Positions 1 through 8,665 are shown, counted from the stretch's first letter. The stretch is DNA of 64,000 bases from Ralstonia sp. SET104 (GCF_003851545.1 NZ_BHVX01000014.1:80925-144924), one strand, 5' to 3'. The notes: generated by a model not told the origin, from the sequence alone. Numbers and translations: made by a program.

Positions 1-2040
1 CGTGTCGGCGGGCAGCGGGCCTTCGACGCGCCAGCCGCGCGCCCGCAGCACCTGCACGGCGGGGATGATCTTTTGCTCTTCCTCACCATGGCCGAACAGG
101 CCATTTTCTCCTGCATGCGGGTTGATGCCGCATACGCCGATGCGCGGGTTGTCGATGCCGGCGCGTACCAGCGTGGCATGCGCGCGTTCAATGGTGCGCT
201 GGACCAGGCCCGGCTCGATGCGGCGGATGGCATCGAGCAGGCCGATATGCGTCGTTACGTGGATCACGCGCAGATTGGGCGCCACCAGCATCATCGAGAC
301 TTCATCGATGCCGGTCAGGTGCGCCAGCATTTCGGTGTGGCCGGGGAAGATGTGGCCGCCCGCGTGTAGCGCTTCCTTGTTCAGCGGCGCGGTGCAGATG
401 GCGTCCAGTTCGCCTGCGGAAGTCAGCTCGACCGTGCGGGCGATGTACCGATATGCCGCATCGCCTGCGATCGGTGAGAGCTTGCCGTAGGGCAGGTCGG
501 CAGGGATGAGGCCGAGGTCGATGCAGTCCACCACGCCGTAGCGGAAAGCCGCGTCGGCGGGGCGTTCGATCGAGCGCACGTCCAGCGCCACGCCAGCGCG
601 TTGGGCGGCATCGCGCAGGCGTGCCGTGTCGCCAATCACCAGTGGCCGGCATTGCTCGTACACCGCGCGGTGCGTGAGTGCCTTCATGATGATTTCAGGG
701 CCGACACCGGCGGCATCGCCCATGGTGATGCCGATGACAGGACGATAGGTCATTGCGTGAGTTCCTTTGGGTGGAGTGCCGACCGCGGTTTCGATCAACC
801 GTCGCCAGGCGGTATGCAGAGAGCCGGGTGCGCCAAAGCCACCCGCTTTGGTGACGATCGGCAGCACGCGGCCGACACCCGTGAGTCGGGCGTGCAGCAA
901 CGGCATCCCGGGTTCAATTTCATCGGTCAGTTGCAGCGCGTCGATGCCGGCCGCCGACAGCACGGCGCGCGCGGTTTCACCGCCCGTGGCAATCAAGCCG
1001 CCGGCATGCGGCAGAGCGGGCGCCAACAACGTAGCGAGGCGGCGGCAGAAGCGCAGCCCGTCGGCGCTGTTGCCGCGCGTGGTCTGGCTGAGCGTGACCA
1101 GCACGTCGCGGCCTTCGCACAGCGCGTCGATCACGGTCTGGGTGATATCGGCCTGCGGTGTGTCGAGTGCCTCAACGGGAAGCTCCAGCGCCAACAAGCC
1201 GGCACCTGCGCCTGCCTTCAATTCGCGGGCCTGTGTGTGCGACACGCTGGACATGCTGCCCACCACCGTCAGCACCGGTCCGGTGATAGAACTCACGACA
1301 TCGCCTTCGGCGGCAGCGTTGGCACCGCCAAGCCCAAGCGCGCGAATGAGCGCGGGCGCCAGCCCGGCCGAGCCGACCCAGAAGGCGTGCGCCAGCTGTG
1401 CCGAGGCATCGGCGATGTACGCCAGGTCTGCGTCGGTCTCGGCATCGCACACCACGGCGTGTACGCCGTCTGCTTGCAGTGCGGCGAGGTGACCTGCCAG
1501 CGCGGTGGTACCGGCGCGGATATCGCCCAGCGTCAGCACCGAGGTCTGCAGCCCCTGGCGGACAAGCATGTCCAGGAGATCGCCGCGGCCCGCGATGCCT
1601 TCGTTGCGCCACACCTCGGTGTCTTCCACCGCCACGCCATGCAAGCGTTGGCAGCCGCGGAGCGTGGTACGTCCCGCCGCCGGAAACGCCGGCGCTACGA
1701 TGGCAACGCCCGCCAGCGGCACCAGTGCCGCCACCTCGGCGGCGACATTGCCGCGCAGAGTCGAATCGATTTTCTTATAGAGACGCGTGGCCGGTCGGGC
1801 CAGCGAGCGCCACGCAGCGACTTGCGCGGCTGCTGCATCGGCGACGTTGGCGCGGCGCGTATCCGTGTCCAGCGCGAGTACGTCGGCGCTGATCGGTTGG
1901 CCCATATCGGCGCGGAGCATGACCGCACTGCGCAGTCCCGCACGCACGCCGGCCACCGCGCAATCGGCGGCGCCTGACAGGTCGTCGGCCAGGATCAGCA
2001 GCTTTGGGGCGGCTTGAGGGGCTTGGGCGGTTGTGTTCAC
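1..2040 (-). CDS. Fused four-carbon acid-sugar kinase (DUF1537) - PdxA-type phosphate dehydrogenase, 3' end outside window
   Basis: One uninterrupted minus-strand frame runs from a GTG at 2040 to the window edge (680 codons seen); I checked every codon and found no stop. Residues 1 to about 425 are a DUF1537 kinase (N-terminal ADDLSGAAD, C-terminal ATGGETA and GGFG motifs). A PdxA domain follows from about residue 430 (MTYRPVIGITMGD), with the three metal-binding histidines of the family at about 568 (GHTE), 598 (TTHIG) and 642 (INPHAGE). Known family chemistry: DUF1537 phosphorylates sugar acids such as threonate or erythronate; PdxA2-type enzymes then oxidise and decarboxylate the 4-phosphate to DHAP. 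The GTG overlaps the stop of the upstream alcohol dehydrogenase (GTGA), so translation is probably coupled. Usually these are two genes. Substrate is not predictable from sequence. A biosynthetic PdxA role is less likely given the fusion and operon. Confidence 0.9.
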   Translation of the reverse strand, partial: MNTTAQAPQAAPKLLILADDLSGAADCAVAGVRAGLRSAVMLRADMGQPISADVLALDTDTRRANVADAAAAQVAAWRSLARPATRLYKKIDSTLRGNVAAEVAALVPLAGVAIVAPAFPAAGRTTLRGCQRLHGVAVEDTEVWRNEGIAGRGDLLDMLVRQGLQTSVLTLGDIRAGTTALAGHLAALQADGVHAVVCDAETDADLAYIADASAQLAHAFWVGSAGLAPALIRALGLGGANAAAEGDVVSSITGPVLTVVGSMSSVSHTQARELKAGAGAGLLALELPVEALDTPQADITQTVIDALCEGRDVLVTLSQTTRGNSADGLRFCRRLATLLAPALPHAGGLIATGGETARAVLSAAGIDALQLTDEIEPGMPLLHARLTGVGRVLPIVTKAGGFGAPGSLHTAWRRLIETAVGTPPKGTHAMTYRPVIGITMGDAAGVGPEIIMKALTHRAVYEQCRPLVIGDTARLRDAAQRAGVALDVRSIERPADAAFRYGVVDCIDLGLIPADLPYGKLSPIAGDAAYRYIARTVELTSAGELDAICTAPLNKEALHAGGHIFPGHTEMLAHLTGIDEVSMMLVAPNLRVIHVTTHIGLLDAIRRIEPGLVQRTIERAHATLVRAGIDNPRIGVCGINPHAGENGLFGHGEEEQKIIPAVQVLRARGWRVEGPLPADT

Positions 2041-3206
2041 GGCAGCAGGCGCTGGTAAATGGCCTTGATGTCCGCATGGCTCAGCGGCTTCGGGTTGTTG
2101 CCCAGCAGACGCTTGACCTTGGAAGCAGCCTCGGCCAGCGCATCCAGGTGCGATTCCGACACGCCAAACTGGCGCAGGTCCTGCGGGATCTGCACGACGT
2201 CGGTCCACTCGGTCAGCCGTTCGATGAGCGCGTCGGCGGCGGTCTCGTCGTCTGCGTCATGGCTGCTGATGTCAAGCGCGCGTGCCACGTTGGCCAAGCG
2301 CACGACGATAGCGTCCTTGTTGAACGCCATCACGTGCGGCAGCAGCATCGCGTTGGCCACACCGTGCGTAATGCCAAACATGCCACCCAGCGGATACGCC
2401 AGCGCATGCACGGCAGCCGTGCCGGCAGCGGTCAACGCCAGGCCGCCGTACATCGAGCCCAGCATCATTGCCTCGCGCGCCTTGACCGAGCGGCCGTTCT
2501 CATACGCCTCGACAATGCTCGCGCCAATGAGCCGCATCGACTCCATCGCAAACATGTCGCTCACCGGGTTCGCCTTGGTCGAGATATACGACTCCAGCGA
2601 ATGAACGAACGCATCGATGCCGGTGGCGGCAGTGATCGGCTTGGGCAAGTCGAAGGTCAGCTCCGCATCGAGAATCACCAGTTGCGGCAGCAGATGCCGG
2701 CTTACGATGCCCACCTTCAGCTCTTCGTCGGGCAACGTGACGATCGCGTTGGGGGTGACTTCAGAACCCGTGCCTGCCGTGGTCGGCACCAGCACCAGCG
2801 GAATGCCTGGGCGCTTGATCAGATCAATGCCGAGCCATTCGCGCAGCGGCTGTTCATTGGTCAGGCGCACTGCAAACAGCTTGGCTGCATCCAGCACGCT
2901 GCCGCCACCGATCGACAGAATGGCATCCGGTGCAAACGGCGCAATCTGCTCGCGAAACACGGTTTCGACGTTTTCAATGGTCGGTTCCGGCTCAACGCCG
3001 CGCACGATGCAAGCTTCAATGTCACGCGCGGTCAGCGCTTGCACCACGCGCCCGATCACGCCGTTCTGCTCCATCACCGGTTGCGTGATGAGTGCGACGC
3101 GTTTGACTGGTACGTCGAGCAGCGCGAGTTTCTCTGGCAGCAACGCCAGGCTGCCGGCGCCGTGGACGATGTGCTTGACGGTCTGGAAGTGATAGGTCTG
3201 GGACAT
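2037..3206 (-). CDS. Iron-containing alcohol dehydrogenase
   Basis: A 389-aa group III alcohol dehydrogenase, full length for the family. Visible: the GGGSVLDAAK dinucleotide-binding loop at residues 100-109, PTTAGTGSE at 141-149, and the four metal ligands Asp198, His202, His267 and His281. It lies second in the catabolic operon: 33 bp downstream of the DapA-family gene and overlapping the GTG start of the kinase-PdxA fusion. Family members oxidise small alcohols, lactaldehyde, 4-hydroxybutyrate or reduce maleylacetate. With these neighbours I infer oxidation or reduction of a C3-C4 hydroxy-acid or aldehyde intermediate in the cytoplasm; the exact substrate is unknown. Confidence 0.9.
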   Translation of the reverse strand: MSQTYHFQTVKHIVHGAGSLALLPEKLALLDVPVKRVALITQPVMEQNGVIGRVVQALTARDIEACIVRGVEPEPTIENVETVFREQIAPFAPDAILSIGGGSVLDAAKLFAVRLTNEQPLREWLGIDLIKRPGIPLVLVPTTAGTGSEVTPNAIVTLPDEELKVGIVSRHLLPQLVILDAELTFDLPKPITAATGIDAFVHSLESYISTKANPVSDMFAMESMRLIGASIVEAYENGRSVKAREAMMLGSMYGGLALTAAGTAAVHALAYPLGGMFGITHGVANAMLLPHVMAFNKDAIVVRLANVARALDISSHDADDETAADALIERLTEWTDVVQIPQDLRQFGVSESHLDALAEAASKVKRLLGNNPKPLSHADIKAIYQRLLP

Positions 3207-3239
3207 GGCGTTCGGTGATGTGGGGGCGGGCGGCGAGGC

Positions 3240-4133
3240 TCAGGCGACGTTCAGTGCAGCCCGGTAGATGGCGAGGGCTTCGGCCAGCCGCTCGCGGCTT
3301 TTCGCATCGAGCGGCTTGGCCGGCGAGCGTGCGGGGCCAGCGGGCATGCCGAGCATTTCTGCCGCGGTCTTGAGCACCACGGGCATGGTGCCGAGCGCAA
3401 ACGCATCACGCAGCGCGCGCAGCGATTCCTGCGCGGCGCGTGCGGCCGGAATGTTGCCCGCCTGGAACTGGTTCCAGATCGACATGACAACGTGCGGCAC
3501 CGCATTGGTGGTGGCCGCCACGGCGCCATCGCCACCGGCAATCAGCGTCCACAGGATCATTGAATCGGTGCCGGTGAAGACGGCAAAGTCGTCGCGGCGC
3601 AGGTTGATCAACTGCAGCAGGCGGTCGAAATCACCGCCGCTGTCCTTGATCGCGCGGATATTCGGGATGTCCGCCAAACGGCGCACGGTGTCGATCGTGA
3701 GCGTCACGCCGGCCTTGGCCGGAATCGTGTACAGCAGGATCGGCAGCGACGTGGCACGCGCGATCTGCTCGTAATGCGCAAACAACTCTGGCTGCGTGGC
3801 GCCATTGAAGTACGGCGTGATGACGGACACGCCATCCACCCCTACGTCCTGCATTTTGTGGTTCAGCGCGATCACATCACGCGTGGCATAGGCGCCGGTG
3901 CCGGCAAAGACGGGCACGCGGCCGCGCGCCTGTTCCACGGCAATGCGCGTAATGCGCAGCTTCTCTTCTTCGCTCAGCGCGATGAATTCGCCATTGGTGC
4001 CGAGCACGAACAGCCCGTGGACGCCCGCATCGATCAGCCGATCGACCAGCACGCGCAGGCCGTTTTCGTCCACGTCTTCGGTTGGGGTCATCGGGGTGAT
4101 CAGGGCCGGGACGATCCCTTTGAACGTGGTCAT
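3240..4133 (-). CDS. DapA/NAL-family lyase (class I pyruvate-type aldolase)
   Basis: A 297-aa TIM-barrel lyase of the dihydrodipicolinate synthase / N-acetylneuraminate lyase family. The Schiff-base Lys is at 163 (AIKDSGG), the catalytic Tyr at 135 (LLYTIP), and the carboxylate-binding loop reads GTNGE (45-49) instead of the GTTGE of many true DapA enzymes. The start at 4133 has a good AAGGA ribosome site; a longer frame from 4214 lacks one. It is the first gene of the operon with the iron dehydrogenase and the DUF1537-PdxA fusion, so I infer a catabolic aldolase or dehydratase for a 2-keto-3-deoxy sugar acid rather than lysine biosynthesis. Confidence 0.88.
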   Translation of the reverse strand: MTTFKGIVPALITPMTPTEDVDENGLRVLVDRLIDAGVHGLFVLGTNGEFIALSEEEKLRITRIAVEQARGRVPVFAGTGAYATRDVIALNHKMQDVGVDGVSVITPYFNGATQPELFAHYEQIARATSLPILLYTIPAKAGVTLTIDTVRRLADIPNIRAIKDSGGDFDRLLQLINLRRDDFAVFTGTDSMILWTLIAGGDGAVAATTNAVPHVVMSIWNQFQAGNIPAARAAQESLRALRDAFALGTMPVVLKTAAEMLGMPAGPARSPAKPLDAKSRERLAEALAIYRAALNVA

Positions 4134-4244
4134 GTGGCGATCCTTTCGTGGTGGGCGAGCGGCCCGTGAGTCAGCTTGAGCAGGAGCGATGCATGGTCCG
4201 TATGCCAAGCGCATCGATCGGTTTGGTCATTGTAATTCAATAAA

Positions 4245-4260
4245 TGATCGAATCGATCAA
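4245..4260. promoter_or_regulatory. Inverted-repeat operator candidate upstream of the sugar-acid operon
   Basis: A perfect inverted repeat TGATCG-AAT-CGATCA (4245-4259) lies about 110 bp upstream of the aldolase start. The 11-mer GAATCGATCAA (4250-4260) recurs in inverted orientation at 4400-4410. GntR- or LacI-type repressors of sugar-acid operons often use paired sites like this; the regulator is not identified. Confidence 0.45.
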
Positions 4261-4399
4261 TGTTTACCCTGATCTTAGCCAACCGCCGGAGGATTGCGCA
4301 CATCCCCAAGCTTGGCGCAATCTTGTTCTGTTTGTTGGGTGGCAAGGGAATGCGGGTGGCGGAGCGTATCGGTCATTCTGAAAAATACAGCACCTTATT

Positions 4400-4412
4400 T
4401 TGATCGATTCAA
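4400..4412. promoter_or_regulatory. Second operator-like motif, inverted copy
   Basis: TTGATCGATTC at 4400-4410 is the exact reverse complement of 4250-4260, 140 bp away, and sits in an AT-rich patch. The spacing would suit DNA looping by one repressor between the two sites. Confidence 0.4.
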
Positions 4413-4462
4413 TCTAAATTGGGGTAAAAGTACGCCAAGAGCCACTTTTGCGTCGCCGCAAC

Positions 4463-4677
4463 TTGTCCACAGCAATGCGCGCGCCGCTTGCAGAACCCAC
4501 CGCAAACAGTTGACGCAGAAGGGTTTGTTGCACGATGTAACAGCCCTGCTCGATGTGGATAACTTCCACTGCACGCACACGTTTTACGTGATCTGCACGT
4601 TTGCATAAACCCGTCAAGTCCTTTTGTGGCTTGGGTTCCGGCCGCTGAAGCGGGTTATGCACAGAACATGTGGATAA
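4463..4677. other. Cluster of DnaA-box-like 9-mers
   Basis: Perfect matches to TTATNCACA: TGTGGATAA (complement TTATCCACA) at 4554-4562 and 4669-4677, and TTATGCACA at 4655-4663. TTGTCCACA at 4463-4471 differs by one base. Two perfect boxes are only 5 bp apart. An AT-rich stretch lies immediately left. No dnaA, dnaN, parAB or rep gene is in the window, so an origin is not claimed. Confidence 0.5.
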
Positions 4678-4878
4678 GTCTGTGGGAAACACTATCCGAC
4701 CCGCGTGGCGGCGCGTTCGGATGGGCGTTGCTCGCGAATGTGGCAAGACTTGTCAGGGGCGGGGCGCATGCAGATTGCAACGATTGATTACAACTTGAAA
4801 CAGCAAGCCGGGCGCCCATTGATCAGACTCCCAATACGCGATGGCTTGATCGCGACCGACGCATTCAAGGAGAAGAAC

Positions 4879-5082
4879 ATGGTTCGGGTACTGACGATTC
4901 TGCTGGCCGGTGCCACGCTACTGACGGCAACCGGCTGTGCCGACATGACGGCACGTCAACGTAATACCGCCATTGGCGCGGGTGTGGGCGGATTGGCCGG
5001 CGCTGCTCTGTTTGGCGGCCCGGGTGCCACGCTCGGCGGCGCCGCGTTGGGCGGTCTGGTGGGCAACGTCTCGACGCGTTGA
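4879..5082 (+). CDS. Small OsmB-like glycine-zipper lipoprotein
   Basis: A 67-aa protein with an N-terminal signal peptide ending in a lipobox-like TATGC (Cys about residue 19), then a glycine-rich stretch (GAGVGGLAGAALFGG, GGAALGGLVG) typical of glycine-zipper/OsmB-like outer-membrane or periplasmic lipoproteins. The start has an AAGGAG ribosome site 4-5 bp upstream; the longer frame from 4705 has none. It stands alone, with a terminator directly downstream at 5112-5152. OsmB-type proteins are often stress induced; no regulator site was recognised here. Confidence 0.8.
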   Translation: MVRVLTILLAGATLLTATGCADMTARQRNTAIGAGVGGLAGAALFGGPGATLGGAALGGLVGNVSTR

Positions 5083-5111
5083 TTGGATATCGACCTGAGG
5101 GTCGGCTCCAC

Positions 5112-5152
5112 AAAAAACGGACCCGGGGTCAATCCTTTGGGTCCGTTTTTTT
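5112..5152. terminator. Bidirectional rho-independent terminator
   Basis: Perfect 13-bp stem, AAAAAACGGACCC (5112-5124) with its complement at 5139-5151, loop of 14 nt, flanked by A- and T-runs. It serves the lipoprotein on plus and the GGDEF-EAL gene on minus; the T-run overlaps the TAA stop of the latter. Confidence 0.9.
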
Positions 5153-7820
5153 ATGCCTGCGCGCGGCTGCGAGTGCGCAGCAATGCTTCCAGTGCCGACA
5201 CTTCCAGCGGCCGGCCAAACAGGAAGCCCTGCACTTCGTCGCACGCATGCTCGCTCAGGAAGGCTGTCTGCTCGGGGGTTTCCACGCCTTCGGCCGTGAC
5301 GGTCATATTCAGCGCGCGGGCCATTGCGATGATGGTCTTGGTGAGCGCCACACAGTCGGCCACTCCAGGCACGCCGCTGATGAACGATCGATCGATCTTG
5401 ATGTTGTGGATCGGCAAGCTGCGCAGATATGACAACGATGAGAACCCGATGCCGAAATCGTCGAGCGAGATGCGCACACCCCGTGCGGCAAGACTCATCA
5501 GCAGACGCTGCGTCGACTGCCGATCGGCCAGCAGGACGCTCTCCGTCAATTCCAGTTCCAACTGGCCCGGGGCCATGCCCGAGGCTTTAAGCGCTTCATC
5601 CACGTCGCGCTCAATCACGCCGGCATCGCATTGCCGTGCAGATACGTTCACCGCCACGCGCCCCTTGAAGCCGAACGTGCGCGCCCATGCCTGGCCCTGC
5701 GCGCAGGCTTGCATGAGCGCCCAGCGGCCGAGTTCGAGGATGTACCCGGACTCTTCCGCCACGTCGATGAATTCATTGGGCGACACCGCACCCAGTTCGG
5801 GGTCGGACCACCGCATCAGCGCTTCAACTGCCACAAGTTCGCGCGACTTCAACGCGTACTTGGGTTGATACACCAGCCGCACTTGACCGCGCCCAAGCGC
5901 GCGGCGCATGCGTTCGTTAAGCGTAAAGCGGCGCAGCATCTGCGTTTCCAGCGTGCGCGAATAGCGGGTGACGCGGTTGCGGCCGTTCTCCTTGGCTCGG
6001 TACATGGCCGCTTCAGCGTGGCTGACCAGCGTGGCCGCGTCACTGCCGTCTTCCGGGTAGGCTGCCACGCCAATGCTGGCCGACAGATGCACTTCGCGCT
6101 CGCCGCCGGTAAAGGGGTGGCTTAGCGTGTCGAGCACCTGTTGCGCGAGCGTATCGGCGGCGCTCGGGTCATCAATGGCCACGCAGAACTGGTCGCCACC
6201 CAGGCGGGCCAGCAGCGCGCGTTGGCCCGCCTGGGTGCGGATGCGCTGCGCTGCCATGTTCAGCACGTGGTTGCCCACGTGGTGGCCCATCGCCTCGTTC
6301 ACGGTTTTGAAGTGGTCCAGCCCGATATACAGCAGCGCGGATTCCCCCGTGGATGGCAGCGCCAGCCGCGCATCGAGCCGCTCGATAAACGCCGCGCGAT
6401 TGGGCAGGCCGGTGAGCGAATCCTTGGTCTCCAGCAGGCGCAACTGCTCGTAGGTGGAGCGCTCAGCCGTGATGTCGGTAAAGATGACCAGCACCGCGTG
6501 CGGTGATGCGCTGTCCGGCGAGAACATGGGCAGCACCGATTCCCGCAGCCACACGATCTGCCCATTGCCGGCCGGCATGCCCACGACCACATTGCTGATC
6601 GCGCGTCCGGTGCGGGCCGCCAGCGTGGAAGGCCATGCCGCGCGCGGCAGAATGGCACCGTCTTCGCCCAGCATCATGTCGCCCAAGGCAACACGCGGAG
6701 TGCCTCTCCATGACGTGCCCGACATACGCAGGATCTCGGCCGCGCTGCGGTTATACGACAGCACGCGGCCATCGGCGGACAGCGTCAGCACGCCTTCGCT
6801 CAGATGATTGACGACCAGCCGGTATTGATTGCGCAGCTCGCGGGTTTGGCGATATTCGTTTTCCAGGCGCAGCAGCTTGACCAGCGCGGCGATGTAGCGG
6901 CCGCATTCGGCCCGCAGCGTTGCGTCGTCGGCGTGCGCGTTGGCAGGGTAGAAGAGGCAGAGCAGATCATCGGCGACAGCCATGCCGCCATGCTGGGCTG
7001 GAATGCGGCACAGCCATGCCGGTTGCGCGGTGTCCAGCACACGTACAAGCGCTTCGCGCAAAGCGATGGGCGCATTGGATTCACGAATCAGTTCGATGGG
7101 TGCCAGCTCGTTGACCAGCGGCGCGATGCGGGCAAGCTCGATATCGAACTCGCCCTGCGCAGCGGCAGCCAAGTGGGCTGCATGGTTGTCGTGCAATGCC
7201 AGCCGTGCTCGTGCACGCTGCGTGCCATAGAGCCGCGCCCGCCCCGAAACGACACGCACTGCCACGCACAGTGCAGACGGCAAGGCCGCTTCCAGCGCCC
7301 GCAGCGCAGCATGCAGCCGCTCTCCGAGCGAGGCGGCGGAAGGCAATGTGGACAGCAGATGATCGAGATGCTCGTGCGGCAGCGCTGCGCTCATCGCTTG
7401 CGCGCTCAGCACCCGTTCACTGGCCTTGCCGGGCAATTGCGCATCGAGCGGCAGCGGCAGTCCGTGCACGACCACCTGCTGCGCGGGCAGCCCGCCAAAG
7501 CGCGTGGGCGTGACCGTCAGGCGGACGCTGACCACCTCATTGGAGTCGCTGGCGGAAAGGGCCGAAACGAGCTGTGCCGCCGGGATGGCCGGCGCGTCGG
7601 ACGTCGTCGCATCGGCGCCCTCCGCAGCGCGAGCCTCCAGCCACGTAGGCACGTCCTGGAAGAAGCGGGAGAAGGGCTCGCCGAGCAGTTGGTCGGCCGA
7701 CAGCGCCCGCACCATGCAAACGCCAGCCGCATTGGCAAAGACGATGCGGCCTTCGAGCACCACATAGAGCGGAACCGGAAGGCTTTGCGCCGACAACGGG
7801 TAGGAAATTCCGTCTTGCAT
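5151..7820 (-). CDS. PAS-GGDEF-EAL cyclic-di-GMP protein, probable phosphodiesterase
   Basis: 889 aa. An N-terminal PAS-like segment (about 20-110), a GAF-like or uncharacterised middle, a second PAS (about 330-440, NHLSEGVLTLSADG), a GGDEF domain (about 455-625) and an EAL domain (about 640-885). The cyclase signature is GGDQF (541-545), so the catalytic Glu is lost and cyclase activity is unlikely. The EAL domain looks intact: EALMRW at 666-671, DDFGIGFSSL, KIDRSFI and AEGVET, so c-di-GMP hydrolysis is likely. No signal peptide or membrane span, hence cytosolic. ATG at 7820 has a GGAG site 8 bp upstream; a TTG at 7832 is the alternative. Single gene, ending in the shared terminator. The proximity to flagellar genes suggests motility control, but that is inference. 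Confidence 0.9.
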   Translation of the reverse strand: MQDGISYPLSAQSLPVPLYVVLEGRIVFANAAGVCMVRALSADQLLGEPFSRFFQDVPTWLEARAAEGADATTSDAPAIPAAQLVSALSASDSNEVVSVRLTVTPTRFGGLPAQQVVVHGLPLPLDAQLPGKASERVLSAQAMSAALPHEHLDHLLSTLPSAASLGERLHAALRALEAALPSALCVAVRVVSGRARLYGTQRARARLALHDNHAAHLAAAAQGEFDIELARIAPLVNELAPIELIRESNAPIALREALVRVLDTAQPAWLCRIPAQHGGMAVADDLLCLFYPANAHADDATLRAECGRYIAALVKLLRLENEYRQTRELRNQYRLVVNHLSEGVLTLSADGRVLSYNRSAAEILRMSGTSWRGTPRVALGDMMLGEDGAILPRAAWPSTLAARTGRAISNVVVGMPAGNGQIVWLRESVLPMFSPDSASPHAVLVIFTDITAERSTYEQLRLLETKDSLTGLPNRAAFIERLDARLALPSTGESALLYIGLDHFKTVNEAMGHHVGNHVLNMAAQRIRTQAGQRALLARLGGDQFCVAIDDPSAADTLAQQVLDTLSHPFTGGEREVHLSASIGVAAYPEDGSDAATLVSHAEAAMYRAKENGRNRVTRYSRTLETQMLRRFTLNERMRRALGRGQVRLVYQPKYALKSRELVAVEALMRWSDPELGAVSPNEFIDVAEESGYILELGRWALMQACAQGQAWARTFGFKGRVAVNVSARQCDAGVIERDVDEALKASGMAPGQLELELTESVLLADRQSTQRLLMSLAARGVRISLDDFGIGFSSLSYLRSLPIHNIKIDRSFISGVPGVADCVALTKTIIAMARALNMTVTAEGVETPEQTAFLSEHACDEVQGFLFGRPLEVSALEALLRTRSRAQA

Positions 7821-7908
7821 TCCACGCTCCAAACTGAGGTATCACCCGCGACATCTCACCGAAGGCAGTGCTCTTCATGATGCGCAAAAGTCTTGCGCGG
7901 CGCAAAGT

Positions 7909-8268
7909 CTAGTTTGTGGTCGATGCAACACATTGCGAATTTGCTTTGCCGGCCGCGGCGTTGTCTGTTTGCGGGGCCGGTTTCAAAACAGTCTGCTCCG
8001 ACTGGGCTGCGGGCGGTGTTTGCGTTTCGACATCCGGCGCATTGCCGGTTTCCCGCGCGGCAAAATGCTGATCGATCCAGCGATGCGTCAGTGCTAACCC
8101 GATTGCACACATCAAGACGCATGTCCCCATTGTCAGAATGAAATAGGCGCTGATCCGCTCGACTGAGCGCTCTGGAAAGAAAAACGTCGCGGCGGCAAAC
8201 AGGATGCACACCAGTACGCCAAAGAGCGAAAGCAGATAGTAAAAACGACGCGGCAAGGGCGAATTCAT
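7909..8268 (-). CDS. Small hypothetical membrane protein, two TM segments
   Basis: 119 aa; family not recognised. Two hydrophobic spans are seen, about residues 9-31 (YYLLSLFGVLVCILFAAATF) and 40-62, joined by a short charged turn, followed by a roughly 55-residue hydrophilic, Ala/Pro/Gln-rich tail, probably cytoplasmic. The ATG at 8268 starts right before the first span; the open frame extends to 8574 but the extra residues look non-coding. Reads leftward toward the GGDEF-EAL gene with an 88-bp gap, possibly co-transcribed. Confidence 0.6.
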   Translation of the reverse strand: MNSPLPRRFYYLLSLFGVLVCILFAAATFFFPERSVERISAYFILTMGTCVLMCAIGLALTHRWIDQHFAARETGNAPDVETQTPPAAQSEQTVLKPAPQTDNAAAGKANSQCVASTTN

Positions 8269-8347
8269 CGTTGTCTCATCCAACTGCAACCAAGAGGGTG
8301 TTGCTTTGAATCGTTTTGCCGGCCGCCCAAATGGGCCTGCCATGGCA

Positions 8348-8377
8348 GGTGCAATTTCGGTGCAATCGCGGTGCAAT
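8348..8377. repeat. Three GGTGCAAT direct repeats with exact 11-bp period
   Basis: GGTGCAAT occurs at 8348-8355, 8359-8366 and 8370-8377. The period of 11 bp puts all three on one face of the helix, as in iterons or an activator array. It lies about 80 bp upstream of the small membrane protein start (minus) and 370 bp upstream of the H-NS-like gene. Confidence 0.6.
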
Positions 8378-8665
8378 GCATGTTCGGCGAGGCGGTGGCC
8401 TGCGTATGAATTGATATTGCGTTTGCAGTACCGCTGCGATACCTCAGATTGCCGTTTGCGGAAAAAGCTCGAATTGCGGGACCCAGCAGCGCTTGCTATG
8501 GTGATGGCACTGAAATGCAACGCGATACCGGTTTGCGGCCTTGCATGATCGCGTACGCTAATCCGATGCGTCAATCGAACTTTCCGGTTGAAGCCTGAGC
8601 ATCCGGTGTGCCACGAGTTGATTCTTGGCTTAGTGGCGCGGTTTGAAGGGCTACGATCAAAAACG

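Larger units (their letters stand above)
4134..4878. other. 745-bp intergenic region: operators and DnaA-box-like motifs
   Basis: No convincing gene. From left to right it holds the 5' leader of the sugar-acid operon, two inverted operator-like motifs (4245-4260 and 4400-4412), an AT-rich patch around 4380-4435, four DnaA-box-like 9-mers between 4463 and 4677, and the leader of the small lipoprotein gene. Short ORFs here are not supported by ribosome sites. Confidence 0.7.

Noticed and set aside
601..1977. Long plus-strand ORF opposite the kinase-PdxA fusion
   Set aside because: Antisense to clear domains in a GC-rich codon pattern; the translation is low complexity without motifs.
2004..3218. 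Long plus-strand ORF opposite the iron dehydrogenase
   Set aside because: Exact mirror of a well-supported enzyme; no family features.
4380..4680. Chromosomal replication origin
   Set aside because: DnaA boxes alone are not enough; no dnaA/dnaN, rep or par genes in 64 kb. Kept only as a motif cluster.
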